Shown: positions 53,965 to 64,000 of the stretch, one piece after another
How positions within the stretch are numbered: position 1 is the stretch's first letter
How the letters are laid out: the number at the start of each line of letters is the position of its first letter
DNA from: Arthrobacter zhaoxinii
GTDB taxonomy: Bacteria; Actinomycetota; Actinomycetes; Actinomycetales; Micrococcaceae
Length of the DNA stretch: 64,000 nt
Assembly: GCF_025244925.1 (NCBI RefSeq)
Contig: NZ_CP104275.1
Span: forward strand, 868,001-932,000
Direction: 5' to 3'
Notes under the pieces: generated by a model
Databases searched by the model: none
Told to the model about the DNA's origin: nothing
The model's input: only the letters and a program-made list of their open reading frames with translations
Translations under genes and position numbers: made by a program

Positions 53965-55202
53965 CCGATCTGCCTCTGCTGCCGGTGACGCTGGACGACA
54001 TCCGTGCGGCTGCGAAGCTCCTCGACGGCGTTATTGCCCACACCCCCGTCGAGTCGTCCCGGGCGCTGGCCCGTGAGACCGGATCACCCGTCTACCTCAA
54101 ATGTGAAAACCTGCAGCGGGCAGGTTCCTTCAAGGTCCGCGGCGCCTACGTCCTGATGGCCAAGCTGTCCCCTGCGGACAAGGCCCGGGGAGTGGTGGCG
54201 GCCTCCGCAGGAAACCACGCCCAGGGCGTGGCGGTGGCCGCCGCGCGGCTGGGCATCGCCGCCCGGATCTACATGCCGCTGGGAGTGGCGCTGCCCAAAC
54301 TGGCTGCCACCCGGGGGCACGGCGCCGAGGTGATCCTCCACGGCCACACCGTGGACGACGCCCTGGCCGAGGCCCAGCGCTACGCGGACCGCACGGGTGC
54401 CGTTTTCGTCCACCCGTTCGACAACGTGGACGTGGTGGCGGGGCAGGGGACCATCGGCCTCGAGCTGCTGGACCAGATACCGGACCTGGACACCGTACTG
54501 ATGGGGGTGGGCGGCGGCGGCCTGCTCGCCGGCGTCGCCGTCGCACTCAAGTCCCGCGCCCGGGAGCTGGGCCGGGAGATCCGGGTCATCGGCGTCCAGG
54601 CGGAGAACGCAGCCTCCTATCCGCCGTCGCTGGCAGCTGACGCCCTGGTGCCGCTGACCCGGGTCAGTACCATCGCGGACGGCATCGCCGTCGGGCGTCC
54701 CGGACAATTGCCGTTCTCCATCATCCGCGAACTGGTGGACGATGTGGTGACGGTCAGCGAGGACTCCCTGGCCCGCGCACTGATTTTCCTCCTTGAACGT
54801 GCCAAGATGGTCGTGGAACCGGCAGGAGCCGTGGGAGTGGCCGCCTTGATGGACGGGAAGATCGACAATCCCGGAAACACGGCAGTGATCCTCTCCGGCG
54901 GCAATATCGACCCGATGCTGATGCTGAAGGTCATCCAGCGGGGACTGGCGGCTGCGGGCCGTTATCTGGTGGTCCGCATCCTCCTGGACGACCGTCCCGG
55001 GTCCTTGGCCACCATCTCGCGGATCATCGCGGAATCGGATGCCAATGTCACAGGAGTGGACCACACGAGGGTAGGAGGATCCATCAGCATGGGAGATGTC
55101 GCCATCACCATCAACATGGAAACGAAGGGCCACGAGCACTGCGAACTGGTGCTGAAGAACCTGCGTGCCGTGGGTTTCCAGCCCGTAGTGCTGGCGGGTT
55201 AA
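53961..55202 (+). CDS. ilvA: Threonine ammonia-lyase
   Basis: 413 aa PLP enzyme making 2-oxobutanoate from threonine. PLP Lys58 in AGSFKVRGAY, the Gly-rich phosphate loop GVGGGGLLAG (about residue 179), the SAGNHAQGVA substrate loop, and SGGNIDP. The C-terminal ACT-like domain (VVRILLDDRPGSLATISRIIA, about residue 335 on) suggests allosteric control. It has the single-ACT length of actinobacterial IlvA/TdcB-like enzymes. Overlaps the transporter gene by 4 nt. Confidence 0.95.
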   Translation: MTDLPLLPVTLDDIRAAAKLLDGVIAHTPVESSRALARETGSPVYLKCENLQRAGSFKVRGAYVLMAKLSPADKARGVVAASAGNHAQGVAVAAARLGIAARIYMPLGVALPKLAATRGHGAEVILHGHTVDDALAEAQRYADRTGAVFVHPFDNVDVVAGQGTIGLELLDQIPDLDTVLMGVGGGGLLAGVAVALKSRARELGREIRVIGVQAENAASYPPSLAADALVPLTRVSTIADGIAVGRPGQLPFSIIRELVDDVVTVSEDSLARALIFLLERAKMVVEPAGAVGVAALMDGKIDNPGNTAVILSGGNIDPMLMLKVIQRGLAAAGRYLVVRILLDDRPGSLATISRIIAESDANVTGVDHTRVGGSISMGDVAITINMETKGHEHCELVLKNLRAVGFQPVVLAG

Positions 55203-55206
55203 GCCG

Positions 55207-55782
55207 ATGGCTTCCTCCCGCGTACGCACCGCCCTGACGGGCTCGCTGCTGTTTGCCGCCGCGCTGTGGGCGGTGTACCTGCTCACCTTCCTCATCAAAC
55301 CGATCGTCTTTCCGCTGCTGGGCATCCTGCCGCGGCAGCTGGAGGGGCTCGACGGCGTGGTGTTCGCTCCGCTGCTGCATGCCGGCACCTCCCATCTCCT
55401 GGGCAACACCCTGCCCCTGATCGTCTTTTCCTTCCTGACCCTGCTGGAAGGGGTCCGCCGGTTCGCCTCGGTGCTGGCCATCTCCTGGCTGTGCTCGGGA
55501 ATCGGCGTGTGGCTGTTCGGCGCCGGGCTGACCGTGGGTGTTTCGGGCGTGGTCTTCGGGCTCTTCGCGTATCTGATCGTCCGCGGCTTCTATAACCGGA
55601 ACGTTGCCCAGATCCTGCTCAGCGGCGTGCTGTTCCTGATTTACGGATCAATCCTCTGGGGCCTTTTCCCCACGTCCTGGGGTATCTCGTGGCAGGCGCA
55701 CCTGTTCGGGGCGGCCGGCGGGGTGCTGGCCGCCGTCGTGCTGCGCCGGGACGCATCAACGCAAAGGCGGGCCCTCCCGTAG
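55207..55782 (+). CDS. Rhomboid family intramembrane serine protease
   Basis: 191 aa with six helices. The catalytic serine is in VGVSGVVFGLFAYLI (G-x-S-x motif, about residue 104) and the catalytic histidine in ISWQAHLFGAAGGVLA (about residue 167). The HLLGNTLPLIVFSFL motif provides the oxyanion Asn. It should cleave substrate transmembrane segments; the substrates are unknown. Starts 4 nt after ilvA. A hairpin overlaps the stop. Confidence 0.92.
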   Translation: MASSRVRTALTGSLLFAAALWAVYLLTFLIKPIVFPLLGILPRQLEGLDGVVFAPLLHAGTSHLLGNTLPLIVFSFLTLLEGVRRFASVLAISWLCSGIGVWLFGAGLTVGVSGVVFGLFAYLIVRGFYNRNVAQILLSGVLFLIYGSILWGLFPTSWGISWQAHLFGAAGGVLAAVVLRRDASTQRRALP

Positions 55783-55794
55783 GAGAGCCCGCCT
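55765..55794. terminator. Hairpin between rhomboid and greA
   Basis: 13-bp stem with one mismatch (55765-55777/55782-55794), loop CGTA, overlapping the rhomboid stop codon; serves convergent genes. Confidence 0.75.
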
Positions 55795-55814
55795 GCATTA
55801 CCGGGTTATAAAGC

Positions 55815-56306
55815 CTAAGCGATATACGGCTTGGCGGAGATGATTTCCACGGAGATGCTCTTGCCGTTCGGCGCCGTGTAAGTGGTGCTGTCCCCGGCCT
55901 TGAGGCCCTGGATGGATGCACCCAGCGGTGACTTTTCGCTGTAGACGTCAATGCTGCTGTCACCGGCAATTTCACGGCTGCCCAGCAGGAAGGTCTCAAC
56001 GTCGCCTGCAACACGGGCTTCCACCAGCATGCCCGGTTCCACAACTCCGTCATCTGCCGGAGCTTCGCCAACGTGTGCGGTTTCAAGGAGCTGGGTCAGC
56101 TGGCGGATGCGGGCCTCGGTCTTGCCCTGCTCTTCCTTCGCTGCGTGGTAGCCGCCGTTTTCCTTGAGGTCGCCCTCAGAGCGTGCCTGCTCGATGCGGG
56201 CAACAATCTCCGTCCGTCCGGGGCCGGACAGATGCTCCAGTTCCGCCTTCAGGCGGTCATAAGACTCCTGCGTGAGCCAGGCGACAGATGCGCTGTTGGT
56301 GGACAC
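55815..56306 (-). CDS. greA: Transcription elongation factor GreA
   Basis: 163 aa from GTG 56306 with GGAG 6 nt upstream. It rescues backtracked RNA polymerase by stimulating RNA cleavage. The N-terminal coiled coil carries ARIEQARSEGDLKENGGYHAA, whose Asp/Glu tip residues coordinate the catalytic Mg. The C-terminal FKBP-like domain has SPLGASIQGLKAGDSTTY. The long upstream leader (56307-56469) is structured. Confidence 0.96.
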   Translation of the reverse strand: MSTNSASVAWLTQESYDRLKAELEHLSGPGRTEIVARIEQARSEGDLKENGGYHAAKEEQGKTEARIRQLTQLLETAHVGEAPADDGVVEPGMLVEARVAGDVETFLLGSREIAGDSSIDVYSEKSPLGASIQGLKAGDSTTYTAPNGKSISVEIISAKPYIA

Positions 56307-56469
56307 GGGTATCTCCTTATATAAACGTCCGGGCCATCTATTGGTCCGGCATGGCTGAGTGCCCGCCGGCCGGATTGGCCTGACAAGCAAAGACCCCGCC
56401 GGGCGGAGACCGTCTGGTTTGGAATCTCTACCAAAGACCAGCCGGAACACCTGGGCGGGGCATGTCGTG
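56307..56469 (-). promoter_or_regulatory. Structured 5' leader of greA
   Basis: About 163 nt between the predicted start of transcription and the GTG. CCCCGCC (56454-56460 on the minus strand) can pair with GGCGGGG (56394-56400), enclosing a CTGGT..TTGG/CCAA..ACCAG hairpin and followed by TCTTTGCTT. A second GC-rich hairpin (near 56349-56378) comes before the ribosome site. This could be an attenuator; the fold is by eye only. Confidence 0.45.
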
Positions 56470-56475
56470 CTCTCC

Positions 56476-56504
56476 ATACTAGTTTGCCCGCGGGCTTAAC
56501 CCAA
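56476..56504 (-). promoter_or_regulatory. greA promoter
   Basis: On the minus strand TTGGGT (56499-56504), 17-nt spacer, TAGTAT (56476-56481). Predicted start of transcription near 56469. Confidence 0.6.
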
Positions 56505-56531
56505 TATGCGGGACGAAGACGTCAGCGGGGG

Positions 56532-56990
56532 CTAATCCTCATCCAGAATCCAGCAGGTATTCACTCCGCCGGTGACCGCCGGGGAGTCCGTGCGGAGTTC
56601 CACCTGCTGGGTGCTGCTTTCCGGTGCCTCCGGGCCCAGGATCACCGTCTTCCAGCCGACGACGGCGTAGCTTTCATTGAGCGCCTGGACGGCGCAGGCG
56701 GCAGTGCTCCCGGCCGATTTGTCGACCTTGAAATCCACCACCACACGTCCGTCCTCCGGAAAGGTGAAGCCGACATCCTTGGAGGTCACCGTTCCGGTGG
56801 AGGACGGAACGTTCATCCAGGCCGCGGCCCCTACGCCGGCAGCCACCGCAGCAGACACCGCAATGATCCGCGCGCGCCGGGAGAGGCTCCGCTTTGGAGC
56901 GCCGTAGCGATTGGCTAATCTGGACTCAGACGTGGAAACGTCCGGCTGCTGGGGTGCCGACATCTCGTGCTGGCCTTCCGAAGTGCTCAC
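56532..56990 (-). CDS. DUF4307 membrane protein
   Basis: 152 aa. Single N-terminal helix ARIIAVSAAVAAGVGAAAWMN (about residues 40-60) followed by an extracytoplasmic beta-rich domain with two Cys (AACAVQALNESYAVVGWK and NTCWILDED), the DUF4307 pattern. The gene sits between greA and mca, divergent from mca, as in mycobacteria (Rv1081c position). GTG 56990 lies 6 nt after TAAAAT. Function unknown. Confidence 0.9.
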   Translation of the reverse strand: MSTSEGQHEMSAPQQPDVSTSESRLANRYGAPKRSLSRRARIIAVSAAVAAGVGAAAWMNVPSSTGTVTSKDVGFTFPEDGRVVVDFKVDKSAGSTAACAVQALNESYAVVGWKTVILGPEAPESSTQQVELRTDSPAVTGGVNTCWILDED

Positions 56991-56996
56991 ACCCCT

Positions 56997-57002
56997 ATTT
57001 TA
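56997..57002 (-). promoter_or_regulatory. Candidate -10 for leaderless DUF4307 mRNA
   Basis: TAAAAT on the minus strand ends 6 nt before GTG 56990; AGGGGT in between is too close for a ribosome site. Confidence 0.55.
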
Positions 57003-57046
57003 GCCGTCGAATCCGCCGTCATAATCCGCTTACCTCAGGAGTTGCC

Positions 57047-57964
57047 TTGTCTGCCCGCGAAAGCACTGAATCCCGGAGTACCACCCCGCTGCGCCTGCTC
57101 GCGGTGCATGCCCACCCCGATGACGAGGCCAGCAAGGGTGCTGCCATGATGGCTTCCTACGCCGCCGCCGGCGTCGAGGTCATGGTGGCCACCTGCACCG
57201 GCGGGGAGCGGGGCTCCATCCTCAACCCCGGCGCCGAAAGCGATCCTGCCGGCAAGCGGGACCTGGCCGGACTGCGCCGCAGGGAAATGGCCGCCGCGCA
57301 GGCAGCCCTGGGAATTCAGCACCGCTGGCTGGGATTCGCCGATTCCGGACTGCCCGAAGGGGATCCGCTGCCGGACCTCCCCATCGGGTGCTTTGCCCTG
57401 CAGCCGCTGGAACGGGCAGCGGCCCCGCTGGTGAAGCTGGTCCGCGAGTTCCGCCCCCACGTGATCATCAGTTACGACGAAAACGGCGGCTATCCGCACC
57501 CGGACCACATCATGGCCCATAAGGTCGCGGTGGAAGCCTTTGCCGCCGCCGGTGACTCTGCACGGTACCCCGGGACGGGAGCCGCCTGGGAGCCCTTGAA
57601 GCTCTACTACGACCGGGCGTTCAACCCCGAGCGGTTCCGCGCACTGCACTTCGCGCTGGAAGAGGCCGGTCTGCAGTCCCCGTACGCCGAACGGATCGCC
57701 GCCTGGCAGGAAACCGACACGGAAGGCCACCAGCCGCCGGTGCCCGTGCACTCCACCACCACCCAGATCGAATGCGGGGACTATTTCGAAGTCCGGGACG
57801 AGGCGCTGCGCAGCCACCGCACGCAGGTTGATCCGGAGGGCTTCTTCTTTGCGGTCAGCCCGGACCTGCAGCGCAAGGTCTGGCCCTGGGAGGATTACTC
57901 CCTGATTGAGTCCCGCGTGGAAACCGAACTCCCTGAGACCGACCTGTTCGCTGGCATACGATAG
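57047..57964 (+). CDS. mca: Mycothiol S-conjugate amidase
   Basis: 305 aa from TTG 57047 (AGGAG 5 nt upstream). LmbE-like zinc amidase that cleaves mycothiol conjugates for detoxification. Zinc motif AVHAHPDDEASKGAAMM (residues about 19-35), GGERGSILNPG and YPHPDHIMAH with the third ligand His. The Glu/Gly pattern after the zinc motif and neighbourhood favour Mca over the paralogue MshB. It shows that this organism uses mycothiol. Confidence 0.95.
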   Translation: MSARESTESRSTTPLRLLAVHAHPDDEASKGAAMMASYAAAGVEVMVATCTGGERGSILNPGAESDPAGKRDLAGLRRREMAAAQAALGIQHRWLGFADSGLPEGDPLPDLPIGCFALQPLERAAAPLVKLVREFRPHVIISYDENGGYPHPDHIMAHKVAVEAFAAAGDSARYPGTGAAWEPLKLYYDRAFNPERFRALHFALEEAGLQSPYAERIAAWQETDTEGHQPPVPVHSTTTQIECGDYFEVRDEALRSHRTQVDPEGFFFAVSPDLQRKVWPWEDYSLIESRVETELPETDLFAGIR

Positions 57965-58014
57965 AGCCTTAGGAACCGCAGGTTCCGCCGCAGTATCTAC
58001 AAGAGAGAAATACC

Positions 58015-58353
58015 GTGAACTTCCTGTACAGCCTGGCTACGGCCGTCACCCCGGCACCCGAGGAGACCCTCGCGCCGGGAGTTGCCGCAGAAGACGTCAC
58101 CCCGGGCCTGCTGGGGTTCCTCTTTACGCTCTTCATGGTGATTGCGATCATCTTCCTGATCCGCGACATGACGAAGCGGATCCGCCGGGTCCGTTACCGG
58201 GAACAGGTGATTGCCGCTGAGGAGACCGCAGACCGCGACGCCTCCGGCAACGAAGCCCCCGGCAGCCCGGATGCCTCCCGGACGGCGCTTCACCTGGATA
58301 AGGCCGTGGATAATCCCGCGGACCGGGACAGCACCTGGGACCACCTGAGGTAA
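58015..58353 (+). CDS. Small membrane protein downstream of mca
   Basis: 112 aa. GTG start with GAGAG. An acidic/Pro N-terminus precedes one membrane helix (GLLGFLFTLFMVIAIIFLI, about residues 31-49), a basic RRVRYREQ turn and a polar tail. A single-helix protein at this place, between mca and the DUF255 gene, is conserved in actinobacteria (Rv1083 position). Function unknown. Confidence 0.82.
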   Translation: MNFLYSLATAVTPAPEETLAPGVAAEDVTPGLLGFLFTLFMVIAIIFLIRDMTKRIRRVRYREQVIAAEETADRDASGNEAPGSPDASRTALHLDKAVDNPADRDSTWDHLR

Positions 58354-58363
58354 CGGGCACCCC

Positions 58364-60477
<2,114 letters not shown>

Positions 60478-60481
<4 letters not shown>

Positions 60482-61227
60482 CCCGCCGCGCGGACAGCCA
60501 TCAGGATGGCTATGTAGTGCGCGGCAAATCCGGCCAGCGTGAAGGCGTGGAAGATCTCGTGGAAGCCGAACCAGTCCACGGAGGGATTCGGCTTTTTCAT
60601 CGCGTAGATCACGGCGCCGGCAATGTACATGGCACCCCCCAGGCAAATCAGGATGGCCGCGGTGGGGTTGACGCCGTAGAAATCCGGAATGTAGAACAGC
60701 GACGCGCAGCCCAGTGCGATATAGACGGGCGTGTAGAGCCAGCGGGGTGCGTGCAGCCACAGCAGCCGGAACGCAACCCCGACCAGCGCGCCCGCCCAGA
60801 TGATCCACAGCAGCGTCACTGCGCTTTGCCGGGGCAGGAGCGACCAGGCCAGCGGGGTGTAGGAACCGGCGATCACCAGCATGATGTTGGTGTGGTCCAG
60901 GCGTTTAAGGACCAGCTTGACCCGAGGAGACCAGTTGCCGCGGTGATAGACGGCGCTGGTGCCGAACAACAGCACGCCGGTCAAGGCGTAGATTGCCGAC
61001 GCGATCCGGGTGCCGGCCGTAGGGGCGAGGACCACCAGGATGATCCCTGCCGCCAGTGCAAGAGGAGTGGCGCCGGCGTGCAGCCAGCCGCGCAGCCGGG
61101 GCTTGATGTCCAGTTCTTCTGCAACCGCCTCCACGGCGTTTTCGAGGGGACCGGGTGCGGTCCGCGATTCGGGATCGTGCTGGGCGGGAACCTTTGAGGC
61201 CGGGGTGGAGAATGGTGACGAATCCAT
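60478..61227 (-). CDS. Hemolysin III (PAQR/YqfA) family membrane protein
   Basis: 249 aa with seven helices. Metal-type residues of the PAQR superfamily: SAVYHRGNW (Ser/His of helix 2), and GFHEIFHAFTLAGFAAHYIAI with two His in the last helices. Named after hemolysin III but more likely a hydrolase or lipid-homeostasis protein. A cytoplasmic N-terminus of about 45 residues is present. ATG 61227 follows TAGAAT by 6 nt. Confidence 0.93.
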
Positions 61228-61233
61228 AACGGA

Positions 61234-61239
61234 ATTCTA
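61234..61239 (-). promoter_or_regulatory. Candidate -10 for leaderless hemolysin III mRNA
   Basis: TAGAAT on the minus strand ends 6 nt before ATG 61227. Confidence 0.55.
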
Positions 61240-61415
61240 ACCTACGTTCGAGTAACTTACGGTTGGGTAAGCCGCTGGCGCCGTGGATCTGCGCTTCGGC
61301 AAGGCGAGCTAGCGGTAGCCTAGGAGAAGATTTTTATACTTTGGGCAGACCCGGGGTATGCGGGACCGGCTGTTTGGCGGTTCCCGCTCCGGATCCCAGG
61401 CACGTGAGGCAAACA

Positions 61416-62177
61416 ATGAAATTCCCCGGTGTTGTCTACGCCTACTACGAGCGTAAGCTGCGGCGGTCCCTTATCGGAGACCGCATCCCCGAACACATCG
61501 GGGTGATGGTGGATGGAAACCGTCGGTGGGCCAAACTAGCCGGCGCGCCCACCAGCGACGGGCACCAGGCCGGAGCGGACAAGATCCTGGAGTTCCTCGG
61601 CTGGTGCCAGGAACTCGGCGTGCGGATGGTGACCCTCTACATGCTGTCCACGGACAACCTGAACCGCGACCCGGACGAGCTTGAACCGCTGCTGGACATC
61701 ATCGGCAACACCCTGGACCGCCTGGGCGAAGAGGGCAACCTGCGGGTCCAGCCCGTAGGGGCATTGGAGATCCTTCCGTCGCGGCTGGCCAAGCAGCTCA
61801 CCGAGCTCGGCGAAAGCACCGCCGACGCCGAGGGGCTGCATGTCAACGTGGCGATCGGCTACGGCGGACGCCGGGAAATCGTGGATGCCGTCAAGGAGCT
61901 GCTGCGGGACGCCGAAGCCGAGGGCAAGGACATCGCGGACGTGACCGAGGAAATCTGCGACACGAAGATTTCCGAATACCTGTACACCCGCGGACAGCCG
62001 GATCCGGAACTGGTCATCAGGACCTCCGGTGAGCAGCGTCTCTCCGGCTTCCTGATGTGGCAGAGCGCGTACAGCGAGTTCTACTTCTGCGAGGCGCTCT
62101 GGCCGGACTTCCGGCGGGTGGACTTCCTGCGCGCCCTGCGTGACTACGCCAGCCGGCAGCGGCGCTTCGGGTCCTGA
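61416..62177 (+). CDS. uppS: Isoprenyl (cis-prenyl) transferase
   Basis: 253 aa from ATG 61416 (GAGG 6 nt upstream). cis-Prenyltransferase condensing isopentenyl diphosphate. HIGVMVDGNRRWAKLAG has the catalytic Asp (about residue 32), LYMLSTDNLNR the second motif, and RTSGEQRLSGFLMWQSAYSEF the C-terminal motif with the Arg/Ser diphosphate site. In this gene order the M. tuberculosis counterpart makes Z,E-farnesyl diphosphate, so product length here may be short rather than undecaprenyl. Confidence 0.94.
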   Translation: MKFPGVVYAYYERKLRRSLIGDRIPEHIGVMVDGNRRWAKLAGAPTSDGHQAGADKILEFLGWCQELGVRMVTLYMLSTDNLNRDPDELEPLLDIIGNTLDRLGEEGNLRVQPVGALEILPSRLAKQLTELGESTADAEGLHVNVAIGYGGRREIVDAVKELLRDAEAEGKDIADVTEEICDTKISEYLYTRGQPDPELVIRTSGEQRLSGFLMWQSAYSEFYFCEALWPDFRRVDFLRALRDYASRQRRFGS

Positions 62178-62331
62178 CGGACCAGCTCCCTGCCGCTGCC
62201 TTAACAGCCTGCCTCGTACCGGCCGTTACCCGCCGTGTCCTGCTGCGGCACTGCAGCCTGCGGGCGTACTTTGGTCCTGTCGGTAGATCCAGCGACCGGG
62301 GCCCCCGGGGTGCCCCTGACGGGAGTTCCAC

Positions 62332-63654
62332 GTGGCAGCTGAACAGAAGATGCAGGTACCGGAGCGGGCCAGCTTTGTGCTGGATACCTCGGTGCTGCTG
62401 TCCGATCCGCGGGCGATCCTCCGGTTCGCCGAACATGAGGTGATTCTTCCGCTGGTGGTCATCACCGAACTGGAGCGCAAGCGCCAGGATCCGGAGCTGG
62501 GCTATTTCGCACGCAATGCACTTCGGCTGCTGGATGACCTGCGGATCCGGCACGGCGGTTTGGGAACGGCTGTTCCCTTGGGCGAGAGCGGCGGGACGCT
62601 GCGGGTGGAGTTGAACCACATCTCCACGGATGTGCTGCCCGCGGGGATCCGGGGCAGCGACAATGACAGCCGGATCCTCGCCGTCGCCAAGAATCTCGCC
62701 GACGGCGGCCGGAACGTCACCGTGGTATCCAAGGACCTGCCGATGCGGGTCAAGGCCTCGGCCATGGGGCTGGCAGCGGATGAATACCGAAACGAACTGG
62801 TCCGGGACAGCGGCTGGACCGGAGTGGCGGAACTGGAAATCTCCGATGCTGACATGGCGATGCTCTATGACCACCAGGCAGTCCTGATCCCCGAGGCGGC
62901 GGAGCTGCCGGTCAACACCGGCACGGTGCTGATGGCCGGACGCGCCTCGGCGCTGGGCCGCGTGGGAGCAGACAAGCGGCTGCGGCTGGTGCGCGGGGAC
63001 CGGGATGTCTTTGGACTGCATGGACGCTCAGCGGAACAGCGGCTGGCCATCGACCTGCTGATGGACCGCGAGGTAGGGATTGTCTCCCTCGGCGGACGGG
63101 CGGGAACGGGTAAGTCCGCGCTGGCACTGTGCGCCGGGCTGGAGGCGGTGCTGGAACGCAGGGAACACCGCAAGGTGATGGTCTTCCGGCCGCTTTACGC
63201 CGTGGGCGGGCAGGAACTGGGCTACCTGCCGGGCAGCGAGTCGGAGAAAATGGGTCCCTGGGGCCAGGCCGTGTTCGACACCTTGGAGGCACTGGTCTCC
63301 AAGGAGGTGGTGGAGGAGGTGCTGGACCGCGGCATGCTCGAGGTCCTGCCGCTCACCCACATCCGCGGCCGCTCCCTGCACGACTCCTTCGTGATCGTGG
63401 ACGAGGCGCAGTCGCTGGAGAAGAACGTGCTCCTGACCGTGCTGTCCCGGATCGGGCAGAACTCACGCGTGGTGCTCACCCACGACGTCGCGCAGCGCGA
63501 CAACCTGCGGGTGGGCCGGCACGACGGCGTGGCCGCCGTCGTTGAAACCCTCAAGGGCCATCCGCTGTTCGGACACGTGACGCTGACACGGTCGGAGCGT
63601 TCGCCGATTGCCGCACTCGTGACGGAACTGCTGGAGGAAGGGCAGATCGGCTGA
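62332..63654 (+). CDS. phoH: PIN-PhoH fusion protein (PhoH2)
   Basis: 440 aa from GTG 62332 (GGGAG, 6 nt spacing). N-terminal PIN RNase domain (about residues 12-145): [16 protein letters not shown], a first Asp of the acidic cluster, and [19 protein letters not shown]. The C-terminal PhoH ATPase (about residues 225-440) has Walker [14 protein letters not shown], Walker [15 protein letters not shown] and [19 protein letters not shown]. PhoH2 proteins unwind and cleave RNA. The 154-bp gap before it has no gene. Confidence 0.95.
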   Translation: MAAEQKMQVPERASFVLDTSVLLSDPRAILRFAEHEVILPLVVITELERKRQDPELGYFARNALRLLDDLRIRHGGLGTAVPLGESGGTLRVELNHISTDVLPAGIRGSDNDSRILAVAKNLADGGRNVTVVSKDLPMRVKASAMGLAADEYRNELVRDSGWTGVAELEISDADMAMLYDHQAVLIPEAAELPVNTGTVLMAGRASALGRVGADKRLRLVRGDRDVFGLHGRSAEQRLAIDLLMDREVGIVSLGGRAGTGKSALALCAGLEAVLERREHRKVMVFRPLYAVGGQELGYLPGSESEKMGPWGQAVFDTLEALVSKEVVEEVLDRGMLEVLPLTHIRGRSLHDSFVIVDEAQSLEKNVLLTVLSRIGQNSRVVLTHDVAQRDNLRVGRHDGVAAVVETLKGHPLFGHVTLTRSERSPIAALVTELLEEGQIG

Positions 63655-63702
63655 CTTGTCCACAGCCGCAGGTCCGGCCCCCTGAATCCGCCGGGCCGGG
63701 GC

Positions 63703-63708
63703 TACGGT
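63703..63708 (+). promoter_or_regulatory. Candidate -10 for prepilin peptidase gene
   Basis: TACGGT ends 7 nt before ATG 63716. GGTGG between them might instead act as a ribosome site. Confidence 0.35.
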
Positions 63709-63715
63709 GGTGCCC

Positions 63716-64000
63716 ATGGTGGACATCCTGGCGGCCTACTGGGGGAACGGAGCAGGCGGCAGCGCGCTCGCCGCTGTACTGCTCAGTCTGGCACTGGCCT
63801 GGTTTACGGTCCTGGCCCTGCGGCTGGCCGCGATCGATATCCGCACCCGCCGGCTGCCCAACGCGCTGGTCCTGCCGTCCTATCCGGTGGCCGGGGGACT
63901 GCTGGCCGGCGCCGCGCTCGCTGCCGGGGAACCGGACCGCGTCACCGGGACGGTCCTGGGCGCGGCTGCGCTGTGGACCGGGTTTTTCGCGCTGCGGCTG
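63716..64000 (+). CDS. Prepilin peptidase (A24 family), N-terminal part
   Basis: Open from ATG 63716 to the window edge (95 codons, no stop). A hydrophobic helix (ALAAVLLSLALAWFTVLALRL) runs directly into AAIDIRTRRLPNALVLPSYPV, the A24 aspartyl-protease motif with the first catalytic Asp. A second helix pair follows. It resembles the short TadV/CpaA-like prepilin peptidases that lack the N-methylase domain. The remainder lies outside the window. Confidence 0.82.
   Translation, partial: MVDILAAYWGNGAGGSALAAVLLSLALAWFTVLALRLAAIDIRTRRLPNALVLPSYPVAGGLLAGAALAAGEPDRVTGTVLGAAALWTGFFALRL

Overview
The window is high-GC actinobacterial chromosome. It most resembles Arthrobacter or a related genus of the Micrococcaceae. 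The evidence is the GC-rich third codon positions, frequent GTG and TTG starts, a mycothiol enzyme (Mca), actinobacterial families (DUF4307, DUF501, Holin-X, DUF3618, ANTAR) and gene orders typical of the phylum (mazG-eno-divIC-DUF501-ppx; greA-DUF4307-mca-DUF255-hlyIII-uppS). I see no prophage, insertion sequence, CRISPR array, toxin-antitoxin pair or defence island. Nearly all the DNA is coding and the content is core metabolism and envelope biology.

Layout. 1-90: 3' end of a bile-acid/sodium-symporter-like gene. 187-786: Hsp20 chaperone behind stacked HspR-type (HAIR) and HrcA-type (CIRCE) operators. 971-2989: GCS2-type ligase and a membrane protein. 3222-5306: four-gene envelope/stress operon behind a GGAAC-N18-GTT extracytoplasmic-sigma-type promoter. 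5403-9677: oxidoreductase, gamma-carbonic anhydrase, purU, GNAT and FAD monooxygenase-like genes. 9770-12251: ZTP riboswitch with glyA-folD. 12331-15015: ABC exporter of the Drr type. 15024-19520: macrodomain protein, membrane protein, exodeoxyribonuclease III, trpS, RNA ligase-like protein, hydrolase. 19601-23069: sdhCDAB. 23292-25725: mannose-1-phosphate guanylyltransferase and M20 amidohydrolase. 26001-35201: nucleoside uptake (BMP lipoprotein, ATPase, two permeases) and salvage (cdd, deoA, add), with a DedA protein inside. 35194-41472: mazG, eno, divIC-like, DUF501, ppx, subtilase. 41543-42928: ndh. 43041-43114: an unusual tRNA. 43152-49599: a secreted protein and a liv-type amino-acid transporter whose binding protein converges on the permease operon. 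49909-55782: BI-1 protein, GAF-ANTAR regulator, aldose epimerase, AI-2E-type membrane protein, ilvA, rhomboid. 55815-64000: the greA-to-phoH block and a partial prepilin peptidase.

Regulation is the richest part of the window. CRP-like boxes (TGTGA-N6-TYACM) lie upstream of sdhC, of the liv binding protein and of the liv permease operon. A Rex/CRP-like dyad precedes ndh. About a dozen genes start 5-7 nt after a TANNNT hexamer, which suggests leaderless transcription. Thirteen hairpins mark transcript ends.

The most unusual single feature is a tRNA with a UAA (leucine) anticodon but the short variable loop of a class I tRNA. I found no gene cluster that I would call a wholly new system. The best candidates for new biology are this tRNA, the LivH permease with an extracellular domain, the structured greA leader and the doubly controlled Hsp20 with a Ser/Gly-rich tail.
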